From the NCBI RefSeq assembly GCF_022376445.1, contig NW_025954970.1:545972-609971 (forward strand): a stretch of 64,000 nucleotides of DNA, written 5' to 3'. The stretch is from Fomitopsis serialis. Lineage: Eukaryota > Basidiomycota > Agaricomycetes > Polyporales > Fomitopsidaceae. The first letter of the stretch is position 1, and each line of letters begins with the position of its first letter. Made by a program: the position numbers and the translations under genes. Shown here piece after piece: positions 23,548 through 35,483 of this stretch. The notes beneath the pieces are model-generated. The model ran no database searches. It had not been told where the DNA came from and was given only the letters and a program-made list of their open reading frames with translations.

Positions 23548-24350
23548 GAGCTCCGCGACGCCACCCCGCTATCCCTTACTTATTGTGATTGTGTGTGCGA
23601 TCTCTTTTTTCGGCATGTACGTTGGACGCGACGAGAGATCGCGGTCGGTCGATAAGCGGCACTCCTCGTTTAGACACTCCTTGACCCGGCGCTGCGGTAC
23701 CTATCCTATCATCTCCCCCATCGTCGGTTTCGAACGCGGACTAGGACTGTTTTTGTTGGCACCGTTGTACAGTACATTACACACGTCGTAGAATGTGCAC
23801 GAATGGCGATATGAGCTAATGCCCTGACTAGCTGCCGGCTGCCGCGCAGTTATCATGATGGGGATGTTGCGCGGAGGGTTCAAGTTGCCTTCCAGAGTGA
23901 CGTGCTTGTCGATAAGTGCGAAGGAGTCGGCCTGCGCACACACACACAAGGCGTGCGGGCGAGGCTAACGTCAAATCAGATGAGGTGAGGTGCGCGCAAT
24001 GGATAGATTGCCCGTATAACATGGTAACGTCGATGTGGTGCTAAGGAAGGGTCGAGTGCGCTATTACATTCCCGGTAGTATATGATGCATGGTTCCTAGT
24101 CCAGTGCTGCTAGCAGGCCCTACTATGGTCCGACGGAGAAGTGTGGATGAGGGTCTCGGAGAGGTACAATCTAACATAAACGGTATGGTGGACGGTCATG
24201 ATGGGCATGTTACAGGAACGAAACGGAGCGACAGGTCACAGCATATAACATGCGAAGCAGGCGAACGACGGTTGAAAGAGGCACTGAATCATGGAGGCTA
24301 ACGACGAATGTACAGTCCAACGGCTGGCGGCGATCAACGTCGGGGTCGGA
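23548..24350. other. Intergenic between convergent genes
   Basis: 3' flanks of the transporter (+) and the Zn-cluster gene (-). No other gene recognised. Confidence 0.45.
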
Positions 24351-26064
24351 TCATGACAGGATGGCGGGGATCGTTGGAACGGTCAATGTATCTCGGGCAT
24401 CGTACAGGAGCTTCGGCCTCATCCCGCGTCGCGAAGCCTCGGGGTAGACACACTTGAGATTGCGCCTCGCGCATTGACTAATGAGCGCACGGTCAGTGGC
24501 CGATGAAACGTTGAGAACTTCTCCATACTCACTTGCACGTCCTGTCCTTCTTCCCCGGGGGAGGACTACCACACGCAATCTTGCGCTTACGGCAGAAGAA
24601 GCACGCGAGGGTCAACGGCTTCTTGGGCGTGTCCTCGACAGGTGCTGAGTGACGCAGAGGCGCCGGAGGAGGCGGCGGGGGAGCGGTTGGTATGGAGAGC
24701 ACTTGGTAAGGAGGTGCCATCGGGATAGAAGACTGGGAGACGTCATCATTACCGTGGTAGTCCTGTTGCATGGCGATAGGCACGGGGCGCAGCGTCTTCG
24801 GCTGTGGGGCGTGAATTGAAGGAGGATGTTGAGAAGAAGGCGAGGGAGAAGGCGAGTAATCGAAGGTGGGGTAGACGTAGCGGTCGTGCCTGGGAAGAGA
24901 GCTAACCATAGCGTGGCCGTGGGACGAAGACACTATGTGCGATGTATCCGAGCGCGCTTGGTCCGCCAGAGTCGAGCCGTACTGCAGCGCTTGGTTTCTT
25001 CGGTCGTGTGTAAGGACCTGACTCACATGCGAAGCCGCGAGGCCACCGAAATGGTGATCTACGACATTAGTCACAACCTCCACAGCAAGCTAGGCATGAT
25101 AAATGGCTTACCGTAACGATAATTCTGACCGCGACCTGGGTACGAATGTGGAGACGAACGATCATGGGCTGGATGATCGTAAGCATACTGACGGCCGGCG
25201 TCGTGCACTATTGGGAGTGGTTGGGAGTTATGCGAGCAATGAGCGTACTCGACGCCAGCGTCACAGCCGGAGGACATGGAGCCTTGCTGAACAGCATAGT
25301 CGGGAAGCATATCGGCACCAGCCTGGGGTATCCAACGGAGATGAACATCGCAGAGTAGACACAGACGAGTAGACAGTCCTCACCGACGCCGTATAACCAC
25401 CAGTACGTCTGTCGCAGGCTACCGCGTACTGGGCATGGTCCGAGTGGCACCCGCTAGCTTCGTAATCGGTCGCGGCGTTGGAATACTGCGCTTCAAAGCC
25501 GTGCACATAGTCGCCCCGGTCATGTTGGGGGAAGAACGGTTCCGACACCGCCGACGTCGGGCTGTCCGACACGTCCGTCTCCTGCAGATAGTCCCAGTTC
25601 TGATGATTGACCGCCGAATCCGAGACTGCGGAATATTGAGGGCTGTCGTCCTGTGCATCAGGGTACGGGGCAAGCCCATAGAGGCCGGATGGAATGACGT
25701 TGGGCAGCGTCTGGGGCTCTCCGGGAGACTGCCCAGGAGCCTGCACCGTAGCCAGGTAAGGGCCCTGCGTCGGCCACTATCAGTCCGAGGTCGTGAATGG
25801 ATGCTACGCGGTACTGACCTGGCTGCATCCAATTTCGTATGGATATCCCGTACGAGTTGGTCATGACATAGGGAGCGTACGCTCCTTGGGTGCCGTCAAA
25901 GTAATCCGACGGGGAGATATGTCGTGGATGGAAGACTCCAGTAGACGATACGAAGAACGTCTGGCGATGTTTACATGGGCAATCGGCGCATCAAGCGGGG
26001 AGGCAAGCGAGTCGGAGTCGGACTCGACATCGGTGGCGCTGGACGGAAGCAAACGCGGAAGCAT
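24351..26064 (-). CDS. Zn(II)2Cys6 transcription factor with C-terminal zinc cluster
   Basis: The zinc cluster lies at the C-terminus and is split by an intron at about 24492-24536. The first exon reads CFFCRKRKIACGSPPPG up to TC; the next continues NQCARRNLKCVYPEASRRG. Together this gives C-x2-C-x6-C..C-x2-C-x6-C, the fungal binuclear cluster that binds DNA in the nucleus. The protein ends at TGA 24351-24353, about 35 residues after the cluster. Upstream exons are Ser/Pro/Tyr/Gln-rich and likely disordered, reading SDYFDGTQGAYAPYVMTNSY, MQPG, AAVSEPFFPQHDRGDYVHGF, MLPDYAVQQGSMSS and YGKPF-type segments. The start is placed at 26064 (MLPRLLPSSATD) with a short first exon, which is the least certain point. 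Tyr-rich, low-complexity N-termini with a C-terminal cluster are known among basidiomycete regulators. Confidence 0.7.
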
Positions 26065-27868
26065 CTTGGAGTTGCGAGCGAAATAGGAAGGTGTCTAGGA
26101 TGGGCCCTCGGAGGGTCCGCAGACGGGCTGACGCGGAAGAGACCAAGTTGAGTGAGAGGAGAGAGAGACGAGACGAAACGCGAACTCGCCTGTGGGTTTA
26201 TAGTCCTTTCTATTAATGACCCTGGGTGGATTAGAAGTCGGCTGCGTCGGGGAGAGGGGCGTGTTCTCTAGGCGTCTCAGCAGCCAAGGATCCGGGGAAT
26301 AACGCTAGGCCAAGTCATCTGATGGGCCGTCCGACTTAAATCGCCCGTCATTAACCGTTCCGACCGCCACGCACCAGTGTTTATCAAGAAGCTAATCCCG
26401 CTCGAGCCATGCCTTTATCGTGCAGCATCACCACCCGCCGCTCTGTTTGAACTATAATATTTGGAGCCATCCTTTGTGTGCAGGATTTGCTTCCGCGGCG
26501 CCCTGACGCAATACCACGCGAACAATCTCCTTGGTCTATTCGGTAATAGCCCAGGGCAGCCGCATATGTAGCTGCGGTCACAGCCATTCCGAAACCGGCT
26601 TCTGGTACACTGGATCTCATCTAGATGTGCTCGGGCCTCCGCAAAGTGACTGCTGTACGTACACACTCGAGGTTATCTTCTCGGCGATGTCCCTTCGAAC
26701 GAGTTGCCTTATATTGACAACTTTCAGCTTCATCCGCTGATCGCCACGCTGCTGCCCAGAGTCAACCCTCGCATTCTAATCATGTTGAAGCTCTCAAGTT
26801 GACTTCGATCTCCCATGGGCCTCGCGACCAGCCCTCACGGAAGGTTTGAACGCAAACAACAACACGTGCTTTGCGCACGAAGCCACGTCTTCTTAGACTA
26901 TACATATTAAATGAAGCTTGTGCGTCTTGTCCTTGTTAGGTGGGATGCCTTATGCGCCTGGCACAATCAGCGTGCGCAGCATGCGCCGGCGCTGCGCCCG
27001 CCATGCCGCGACACACAGCCTTCGGTGCCGGTACAACAACACTTTGTTGTTCGAGGAGGCTGGGTCAATGCCAGCAGGTGCGACTAGGTCCGGCCATGCT
27101 GCACGTCCGGTTGTGCCATGAGACTTATCAGCGACACCCTTGACGGGCGGAGTATCGATAGCGCAAGCATGGTGGACGATACCTAGTGGTGCTGAGTTTC
27201 CGCGGCGAGTCTGTTCGGCGCCGGCGTCCCCACCCTGGTGGTAGTGGGACGCCACACGAGTACCATTACAGTACTCGTTCTTTGCGAAAGCCGTGAGAAT
27301 GGCGTAGGGCGATGCTTGCTCAACTTTACTCGCTCCGAAATGGGGCTATTGTACATAGGACGCCTTGGACCTTTCACCGGAGCTGATCATGCGTTGAGGT
27401 CATGCGGGTCGATTCCACGCCGTCAGGTATGATTTCGCTTCAGTCGACAATTAGCACTGTAGCGCGTTGGCTCATTCAACAGATCGATGTCGACTAGATT
27501 TGCATGTCGTCAATAACATCGCGTTGGATAGGAGAACCGCAGCGACTCGCCGAGGGCACTCACGAACCTATCTGATCCTGTGGCGATAGCGTCCATAGTG
27601 TTGCGTCGCGACGTTCTTACGGCGTATCCTTAGACCAGCCGTGCGACTCTAAGCGATACTGCTGCGAGTGCTCTTTCTGCGTCGAGCTGTGCCGCCGGTT
27701 TTGGTAGTAAAACGGGCCGGGACTCCCTGTTCACAGAGAAACACTTTCCGATTGCGTCCATCCGTGCATCCTGCCTGCGGATCATCCCGTCTTCCGCGAA
27801 GGGGTCGATAAACCTCTATTGGCTGTCGGAACTGGAAGACGAGACACGCTGGGCTGTATCTCGTCATA
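26065..27868. other. Intergenic, no gene recognised
   Basis: Upstream flank of the Zn-cluster gene and 3' flank of the next minus-strand gene. Several short frames occur but none could be linked by splice sites or matched to a family. Confidence 0.4.
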
Positions 27869-29128
27869 TTAAGAAATCGACTCCCTGACACGAGGCTGCC
27901 TGCTATGGGAAGCACATACCCAGGAAGCCGTGCTCCCCACTGAGTGGCGCGAACGTATGGATTGTCAGGAAGATTACCTGTGGAGCGTAGCGGGAGCTTT
28001 GAACCAGCGCTGCCCAGCCACGAGATCCGAGATGAATGTCAGCTTGTCCGAAGAGCAGGCACCCCACATACTAGGAAGGTTTATTCCCTGCGATCGGCTG
28101 CTCACCCTGCGCCGAGGGCGATGCGATGATCGCGAAGCACCCCGAGGCATTGTGCGAATAATGATTGAAGCGGAGCCTTTGGTCTGGACAGAAGAAGCCG
28201 TATCGGCAAGCGAGATGGGCGAGAAGGGGCCTGGGTCGAATGAGCCGCATTTGGAAGCAGACTAGAAGGGGAAAAATACTCACCGGCGGGACCTGTTGAA
28301 CGTCGATCGTCTGCAAGTAGAATCGGCTTGCTGCTACCGACCTACAATGTGGAGGAGAAGGTTGGCCGGTAGACGCGTGGTCTGACTGCAATGGTACCTC
28401 GGTTGCAGACCGGGTATCAATGAACTTGAGTAGTACCTGAGCGAATTGGACATAGCGCTTCATTTTGACGAGTGTGTCGTGCAAAATGGGCGTCGGAATG
28501 GAGAGTGCCGGGCTAGAACGCGAGAACTGGACCTTCGGTGTGTATATTGCAGCCATAGGCGCGCTGCGCAAACGTGCCGGCGACTCTCAACGCACATACG
28601 AGGGAAGAGTTTCGCGTGTCTACCATGTGCGAGGGTGACACAGAGAAACGGTCCGTACGAAGATGTTGACAATGATGGGATTCTCGTGCGCGAACGCGTG
28701 AGGCTTCCAATGCCTCAACCACGTCCAGCACGAGCGCTCGGTGGAGTTTGCGCAAGGCCCGCGAGCAGAAGATACGAAGACTGTGAGACTCGTTTCAACC
28801 AAAGCAATATTCGACAGACCGAAGAGTTCCTCGAGCGCTCATCGAGGGACCACTGCGCGGATAGAACGACCATTCCTAAGTACGTGTGGCCGAAGAGAAC
28901 ACTGCGATGATGCAATAACACTACCGCGGTCTGCCGAATCCGATAGAATGGGAGTAAGCCGCTGAACGCAGATATGAATGTGAGAACATTGCGCGAGCAT
29001 GTGCTTACCTTGTAATATTGGACGGCGTCGTCCCAAAGTGGCACGAAACGCGTTCTTGCCTGATGCGACACGCGAGATGTCTGTAGAACGGCTGACGGGT
29101 CAGTAGGCTTGACCAGCGAAGTGCTCAT
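27869..29128 (-). CDS. Hypothetical spliced protein
   Basis: ATG 29128 starts MSTSLVKPTDPSAVLQTSRV, with the first exon ending WDDAVQYYK. Following exons read TAVVLLHHRSVLFGHT, then HSLRIFCSRALRKLHRALVL with an alpha-helical Arg-rich run, and APMAAIYTPKVQFSRS through KRYVQFAQVLLKF. The next gives TKGSASIIIRTMPRGASRSS to KLTFISDLVAGQRWF, and a short last exon stops at TAA 27869-27871. Most junctions have clear GT..AG signals and hold frame. I do not recognise the family. The basic C-terminal part might bind nucleic acid, but this is speculation. The second exon is the weakest link. Confidence 0.45.
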
Positions 29129-29847
29129 GCGGCCGCCGCGTCGTGTGCATGACCGGGCGCATGTAGCCTAGAAGCATCCCGGCTTGATTCACGGAATCGA
29201 ATCACCCCTGAGTTGCGTCGGTGTTATCCTCCCGTCCGCCAGCGATCTGTCGGCATCAGACAAGCAAGTAAAATGACAATGAACCGGCACGACAAGCTGA
29301 AGACGCCTAAAGCCAGTCGGAGCACCTCGCCAGACCCGTGCACGCACGAACAATCCTGACACGACAATTGTGAGATGTCAATAAACGCTGCGGCCGCAGC
29401 TTCCCATGTGGTTTTGTGAGCCAACGCCGAGGTTTGTCGTGGTTGCAAAGAGGCAACCCGTCGTCGCCGGAGACTTCTCCTGCCTGTGCGAGATCTTAAC
29501 GGGCAAGATAGAACACGGATCTAAGTCCGCCACGCCTCGAATAGGTATCCGCGTCCATGGTCAGCGGTAACATCTCTAGGTCAGCGGTAACATCTCTAAT
29601 CCGCAGACGCAGACGCACTTCCATTCCAACAACTTGCTAGCTGCATCTCCCACTCAGTCAAAGTCCGAGCCTGCATTCGAACATTGAACACACACGACGT
29701 CGTTATCTCGCCTACAGGGTAACGGACACGGATACAGGAAGTTTGCTCCACTGCGCTCGCACAACCACGACGCGGTCGGTCAGAAGGCAGAGATGTGACA
29801 GCCCAGGGCTGGCGACGGGTGCCAGCACATTCGTTCTTGGCTCTTCG
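29129..29847. other. Intergenic
   Basis: Contains a perfect 20-bp direct repeat in tandem at about 29558-29599 (ggtcagcggtaacatctcta, twice). No gene recognised. Confidence 0.45.
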
Positions 29848-31924
29848 TCAGGCTAGCTGGTGCGGCTCTGGAAACGGAATGGGCTGCGATGTCCGCGCTG
29901 CTTCGCCCCACGCGAGCAGGCCGACGTACGGCATCAGGTTGTACTTGAGCGTGTAATGCGCCGGGGGGACGTTTCTGTGGGAGACGGTCAACAGGGGGTC
30001 GATAGGGTATGCGAGGAGTGATGAATGAAAGGTGAAGTGAAGGACGTCGCGGAGACGCCGGTCTGGAAGGAGATACGCCCATAGAACGCGAATTGGCGAT
30101 ATTGCACGCCACCGGTCTTGTCGATGTTCCTGCTCCAGCAGGAAAGCCAGCGGCTGTCCTGTCCACGCACGGTCGCATAATAGGCTAACCGACTGCCGAC
30201 GCGCGAAGAATATTCTCTGGCGCATGCACGGGCCAGACCGTCGATGAAAAAATAAATACGGCTACGCACCGGAACGTCGTGCTCATGTCTTTGAGATGAT
30301 ATTTGTTCATGAACGTCGAAGAGATGTTCGCGTCCTCCTTGCGGCGCACGATGCGGTCCCAAACGACCACTTCGTTGGCGGTCTGTACAAAATGTGAAAT
30401 ATGTTGCACATGGTCAGCACGCGGCTCGAAGCACTCCGGAGGATGTTAAGGAACGAGTTCAAGACCGCGACCAAAGCCGCATACCGACCGCGGAGCATGC
30501 CTCCTTAGATACGGTACATGTCAAGCGGGACGTTACGATTCTTGGAAGACGATGCTTTGGGGAAAGGAAGCGGGGTTAAGTCGAGAAGCGATGACTTCAC
30601 GAGATGGATCGCAAGGTCCGCTGGCATCGGGATCTCGTACGGACCGTACGCCGAGACCGAAGAACCGCGGCAGTTACCAAACGCGCTGGTTTTTGCGAAC
30701 GAGGGTGACAGGTAAGACAACGCGTACTGGCTTCAAGAAGGAACGAGGCAAGGCGAGAGGAATAGAGAAGAGAGACGCACTCCCTGCTGATCGGTGTATT
30801 CTGCGCTCACGTAAAGGAAGAGCTGTTTCGTATTCCAGTGGAACAGGGATGACAGATCTGTAAGAACGGAGGGAGCGTGAGTACGAGGGAAGGAGACATG
30901 TCGTGAACGTTTGAGAAGAAGAGAACAGGGACGCGGAGGCTTCAAAGATAGGCGGGACGGCAGTGAACATAGCCGGTGAACGACGCGAACAGACCGCGAT
31001 GGATTTCTTGCTCAATTTGTCAAAGTCGTTCGCGATGAAGAGGACGCGGCCAGGGGTGGACCATACGCACTGTGTCATGCAACAACAAATGTGGGGTAGC
31101 TCACTGACAGGCGCGAGGCGGGAACATCACATCGTTGTCGGTGCGCGTGATGGCCTAGACTGGACGATGCCACATCGAGGCAGGTCCAGTCTCTATGTCG
31201 ACCGAGGACGCTCCCTCGGAGTGGATACTTGGACGCGCGGGATGGGAATGCGCGTAACGGTCCAGTGTGAGGACACGGATTGCGGCACGGCTGAGTGATC
31301 TGGAAAGCTCGTCCTTTTGGAGGAATGGATACGCCGCAGACCCTTGGACACTGAGTCCTCCGTCCGCGTACTCAGAGCGGGTTGCAACCCGCTGCGGCGT
31401 GTGAGCTGTGGCGGTCTGAGGAGGGTAGATTGGGAAGGAAAGAGCCGCACCGCAGTCCGATACAGTACGTCTCGTCTGAGCAAGCACAGAAGACGCCCCC
31501 TCGTGCATGCACGCATGACCCATAGACACTGCAGCAGTAGCAGCGGAGTGGAGGAAGCCAGCGCCACACAGCATGGTCGAGGAGGTTCTAAACATCCGCA
31601 TTCTCAGCAGGACCACCCCAGTCACTACGCACCTGCGGTGAGGTTGAAGTTTACGAACGCGAACTCTTGCTGCCGGCTTCCATACTTTCGCATGTACCTC
31701 CCCTTTCCTGGCAGCCTGCAGGAAGCGCTTTAGGTGCATCTATCGCGGTAGGATGCCAAGCTGTTCACGTACACTTTGACGCTATTTACAGCTAGTTCGC
31801 CTACGGGCGGAGTCTGGCATGTCTGATAGAGCGCAGAAGTGATAGCCACGGCAAGCACGAGACCCATGAGACACGAGGAGAGGAACGCAGAGACATTGTT
31901 GACGCGCGAGTAGATTGTGTGCAT
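29848..31924 (-). CDS. SPC3: Signal peptidase complex subunit 3
   Basis: ATG 31924 starts MHTIYSRVNNVSAFLSSCLM, the typical cytosolic N-terminus plus single membrane anchor of SPC3 (SPC22/23). Later exons read KYGSRQQEFAFVNFNLTA, DLSSLFHWNTKQLFLYVSAE, TANEVVVWDRIVRRKEDANI to KYHLKDMSTTFR, and NVPPAHYTLKYNLMPYVGLL, ending at TGA 29848-29850. These blocks are in family order and complete. SPC3 is an accessory ER-membrane subunit essential for signal peptidase function. Three introns are unusually long for this genome: about 31640-30861, 30780-30387 and 30290-29990. The gene is head to head with the acyltransferase at 32274. Confidence 0.85.
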
Positions 31925-32273
31925 TGCGGCGGGCGTCGGAGCGTACGACGAGGACGAGGACGAGAACACAGGCGGCGATGACGGGGCGATGGACGGCGGT
32001 GGACAGTGAGACGCGCTCACTGCGCGCCTCAGACACGACTTCGGCGCTGGGTCACGTGTCGGGCCCTGGTCCCGCGCGCTGTTGATGGCTGTTTGGCGCC
32101 GCGCCCGATCGGGACACGCGCCGGCGGGCTGCGAGTGACGGATGCGGGCTCGCTGCGTCCGACGCTGGCCTCCGCCTCCTCCTCCTCACCATCCTATCCG
32201 CGGCCTCTCTCAGCCCAGGCGGCGTGGGCCTCCTCTTCCTTGCTCTCGACCTCCATCACTGTCTCTCGTCGCC
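31925..32273. promoter_or_regulatory. Shared divergent promoter region SPC3 / acyltransferase
   Basis: Roughly 350 bp separate the two ATGs on opposite strands. The side next to the plus-strand gene is pyrimidine-rich (cctccgcctcctcctcctc, about 32168-32190). No TATA box is obvious. Shared regulation of two ER-membrane functions is possible but only inferred from position. Confidence 0.5.
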
Positions 32274-35094
32274 ATGCCGGATGCCTACGTTCTACACAGG
32301 GTTCTCCGCGGCGTCGCAACCTGGGCTATCGTTGCTTTCTTCACCGAAATCCACATCATCGGGAGCGAGAACGTGCCCAGGGATGGCCCTATCATCGTGT
32401 AAGTCACTGGAGATGGCGCGGAGGGACGAGGGCGGGCTGCGGGATGATTGAGCTGGGGTGTGAATGGTGCAGCGTTGTCCTCTCACCTTCCGTACCATGA
32501 GGTCCGTGGCAATAGGTGGGCAGGCGAGGATGTCCGGACAAAGTGTGACTGTTTGGAGCTTGATGTCCGACGCTGTCTGGTTCCGTCTGGACAACGCAGG
32601 GTCGCGACGTAGGTCGGGACACCGACGACGGACGTGTGGCGAACCAGGGGTCAAGGCCCCCGCGGTGCGTGCTGCAAGGTATACCCAACGTCTACACAGA
32701 GTTGGCGTGTATGGCTGAACGTTGCTGCGGCCTTCCCGCCTATTGCCAAGGGTCGTGTACCATGCCATCGGTGTTCGGTACTGACACGGTCATTTAGCAC
32801 GGCAACTCACCACAACATGATGATAGACCCGGCCGTACTGTGTGCGTTCTATGTGCATGTGCATTCTTCTCGGCTCCTGACATGTCGGACGGAATGCAGC
32901 GACCATGTTCCCCTACCAGCGGATTTTACATTTCTGGGCCAAGGGTGCGTTGTCCACGCGGTCGTTCTTTAATTCATCTTAAATCCGACGCATGCTACGC
33001 AGCGTCACTGTTCGCGAACCCGGTCGCAGGTTACATCCTGACTTCTGCAGGCAACATCCCGGTCGACCGCAAGGCGAAGGACCGGCGCCAGCTCTTCGGC
33101 GGCACCTTCAAGACGCTCGCCCGCAGCGAGGCCGTCGCCGTCTTCCCCGAAGGCACCTCCTACACGGAGCCCCGCATCGTCCAGGTCAAGGACGGTGCCG
33201 CGTGGGCGGCACTGGAGTACGCCAAGTGGGCGCAAGAGAACCCTGGCAAGGTCAGGCCCGGTGCCGAGCGTGCGCGGATCGTCACTGCAGCGATCGTGTA
33301 CACGAACAAGACAAAGTACCGAAGCAATGTGCGTCCCCCACGTTCACCACACGCCGCGAAGGCAGCTGATCGTGTTTGCGCTTCGGCACCTCTACACAGG
33401 CCATCATGGAGTGAGTCTTCCGTTCTTCTTCCATGCGTCCCGCGCGACTTGCTGACCATTGGGCCGCACCGGCGCCACCCGCCCTGCAGATACGGACCGC
33501 CGATCGATGTGGACCCATACTTGGAGCAGTTCCTGTCCGCAGAGGAAGGCGCACCCCGCGCGGCCGTAAAGCGCCTGACCGCAGCTCTGGAGCAGCAGCT
33601 CATTGAGGCGACCATCAACGCGCCTGATTGGTACGCACATCTAGCTTTCATAATTTGTGCGTTCTCATTCGACGACCGGTGATAGGGACACGCTCTACGC
33701 CGCACGCATGGCAAGGGACCTCCTCTGGGAGGACGAGAAGCCATTAGCCTCGACGACTTTGTCCCCGTGTCACAGACGTAAGGTTTCGCTGCTTCTCGCC
33801 TTCGCGTGCCCCTCGCTCACGCCCGTCTGCGGCCCGGCGCACACAGCCTCGTCGACCTCTTCTGCACCCCGGACCTCGTCCCCAACCTCACAGCGATCAA
33901 GCGGCACCTGCTCACATACTACTCCCTCCTCCAGTCCACGAACCTCACCAACTCGGTGCTTGCCTCGCTCCCGCTCCCTGAGACGCTCGACCCGAACCGC
34001 CCGATCCCGGTCCCGAGCCGCCTCTTCACGCTCTCGCTGCTCGTCCGTGACACCCTAGCACTGCTCGTCGGCCTCCCGTTTTTCCTCGGGCCGCTGCTCA
34101 TGCACGTGCCCGCGTATGTCTTTGCGAGAGTGGGCGCTCGGCTCGCGAAGGACGAGGAGGAGACGCAGGCGCAGAACAAGGTCGTGTTTGGGTTGTTGTT
34201 GCTCATGCTGATCTATCCGGCTGCGTTCTTCTTTATTTGGGCGTTCTTATGGTACACACCGCTTGGTGCGCTGGCGTCGGGGACATTGGTCGTGCTTGTT
34301 GCTAGCTATCACAATAAGCTCGTGAACAGTATGTGCCTTCCACGCTGCAGCTTGTGCCATTAATCTCTAACTGGCTCTTCACTCTTAGATAATTACGAAC
34401 GGTGAGCCTCTTGCTTCTGCACAGCTCTCCATACTCACCCGCGCGCAGCGTGAAACGTCTCGTCGCGGCCTGGCGCATACTCGTCGGCGTGTGGATACCG
34501 AAGAAATGGGACCTCTCGCTGAACGCCCTCGCACAGTACACCGTACCCAGCTTACCAGCCGAGAACGAATGGATCGACCGCTCCAAGGTGACGCCGCGCA
34601 AGACCCCAGCCTCCGAGCCCCCCGTGAACGGCTCGTCCACCCGCGCCTCGTCTTCACGCAAGCGCCGCCGCCCGCCAACGCGCAGGCTCATCCGACACGT
34701 CCTCCGTGCACGCGTCGAGGCCGCCAAGGCGCTCGCCTCGCTCTTCGAGCAGCTCGAGAAGGGCTCGGGTTCAGACGGCAAGCGCGTCGCGGCATCTGCG
34801 CACCTCGCGCACGCGCACGGCGGCGGCGTCGACCCGCACCCGCATCCGGACCTGTCAACCGCGGAGGGCGTGGAGGCACTGATGGAGCCCATAGGCTGGC
34901 GGTACGCGAGGGAAGTTGTGAGCTTTTTGAGAAAGAGGGGCGCACGGATCGCACAGCTGGAGGAGCGCGTGGAGGGTGACTGGGCGGCGTTGAGTAGCGA
35001 GGGCGAGCAGGATAGTGATGTCGTGACGACGGACGGGGAGAGGAGCGACCTTGTGTTCGTGCCGCCTGAACAGCCGTCACCCGGGCGGGATTGA
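32274..35094 (+). CDS. Glycerol-3-phosphate / dihydroxyacetone-phosphate acyltransferase (Sct1/Gpt2 type)
   Basis: ATG 32274 starts MPDAYVLHRVLRGVATWAIV. Acyltransferase block I (HHNMMIDP, H-x4-D) follows the first, ~400-nt intron. Later exons give ILHFWAK, ASLFANPVAG, GNIPVDRKAKDRR and block III VAVFPEGTSYTEP with the FPEGTS motif. Further exons contain YGPPIDVDPYLEQF, DLFCTPDLVPNLTAIK, and two strong membrane helices around RDTLALLVGLPFFLGPLLMH and VVFGLLLLMLIYPAAFFFIW. The C-terminal part is charged and ends at TGA 35092-35094. This architecture matches the yeast Sct1/Gpt2 enzymes, which make lysophosphatidic acid at the ER as the first step of glycerolipid synthesis. Near 33740 the frame needs one more base (EKAISLDDF expected), probably a sequence error. 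Confidence 0.85.
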
Positions 35095-35483
35095 TTTCCG
35101 GCGTGTCCATTGCAGTGCTTTTCGTCTGGGGTGATCTGTCGGGTCTTGGTTGCATACATATCTACTGCTCGATCTAGGTTAGCCCATCTAATCGCTGTCA
35201 TTTATCATGCATCATGCTTTGCTCGCCACTCAAATGGATGGAAGATAACCTGCTCCGTAAAGGAGACCTATGCATTTCATAACCGTGTTGACATACCCAG
35301 TAAACGGCTGAGTAGACCTAGATGCGACAATTCTACGCTAGCGTCGTGCAGTACATATAGTTGATAATGATACGGAACCGCTCCATGACAGCACAGCCAA
35401 ACGAAACGAGAGCGCACGATAGCACAGGGAAAGTAGGACTAACAAGACGACGAGAAGTACAGTACTGACAACAACATAATACG

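Noticed and set aside
27649..27915. Minus-strand frame MLPIAGSLVSGSRFLNM as a separate gene
   Set aside because: It overlaps the last exon and stop of the spliced model ending at 27869 in another frame, and shows no family resemblance.
29190..29215. Possible tRNA-like GAATCGAATC
   Set aside because: No acceptor stem or A/B-box pair of correct spacing could be built around it.
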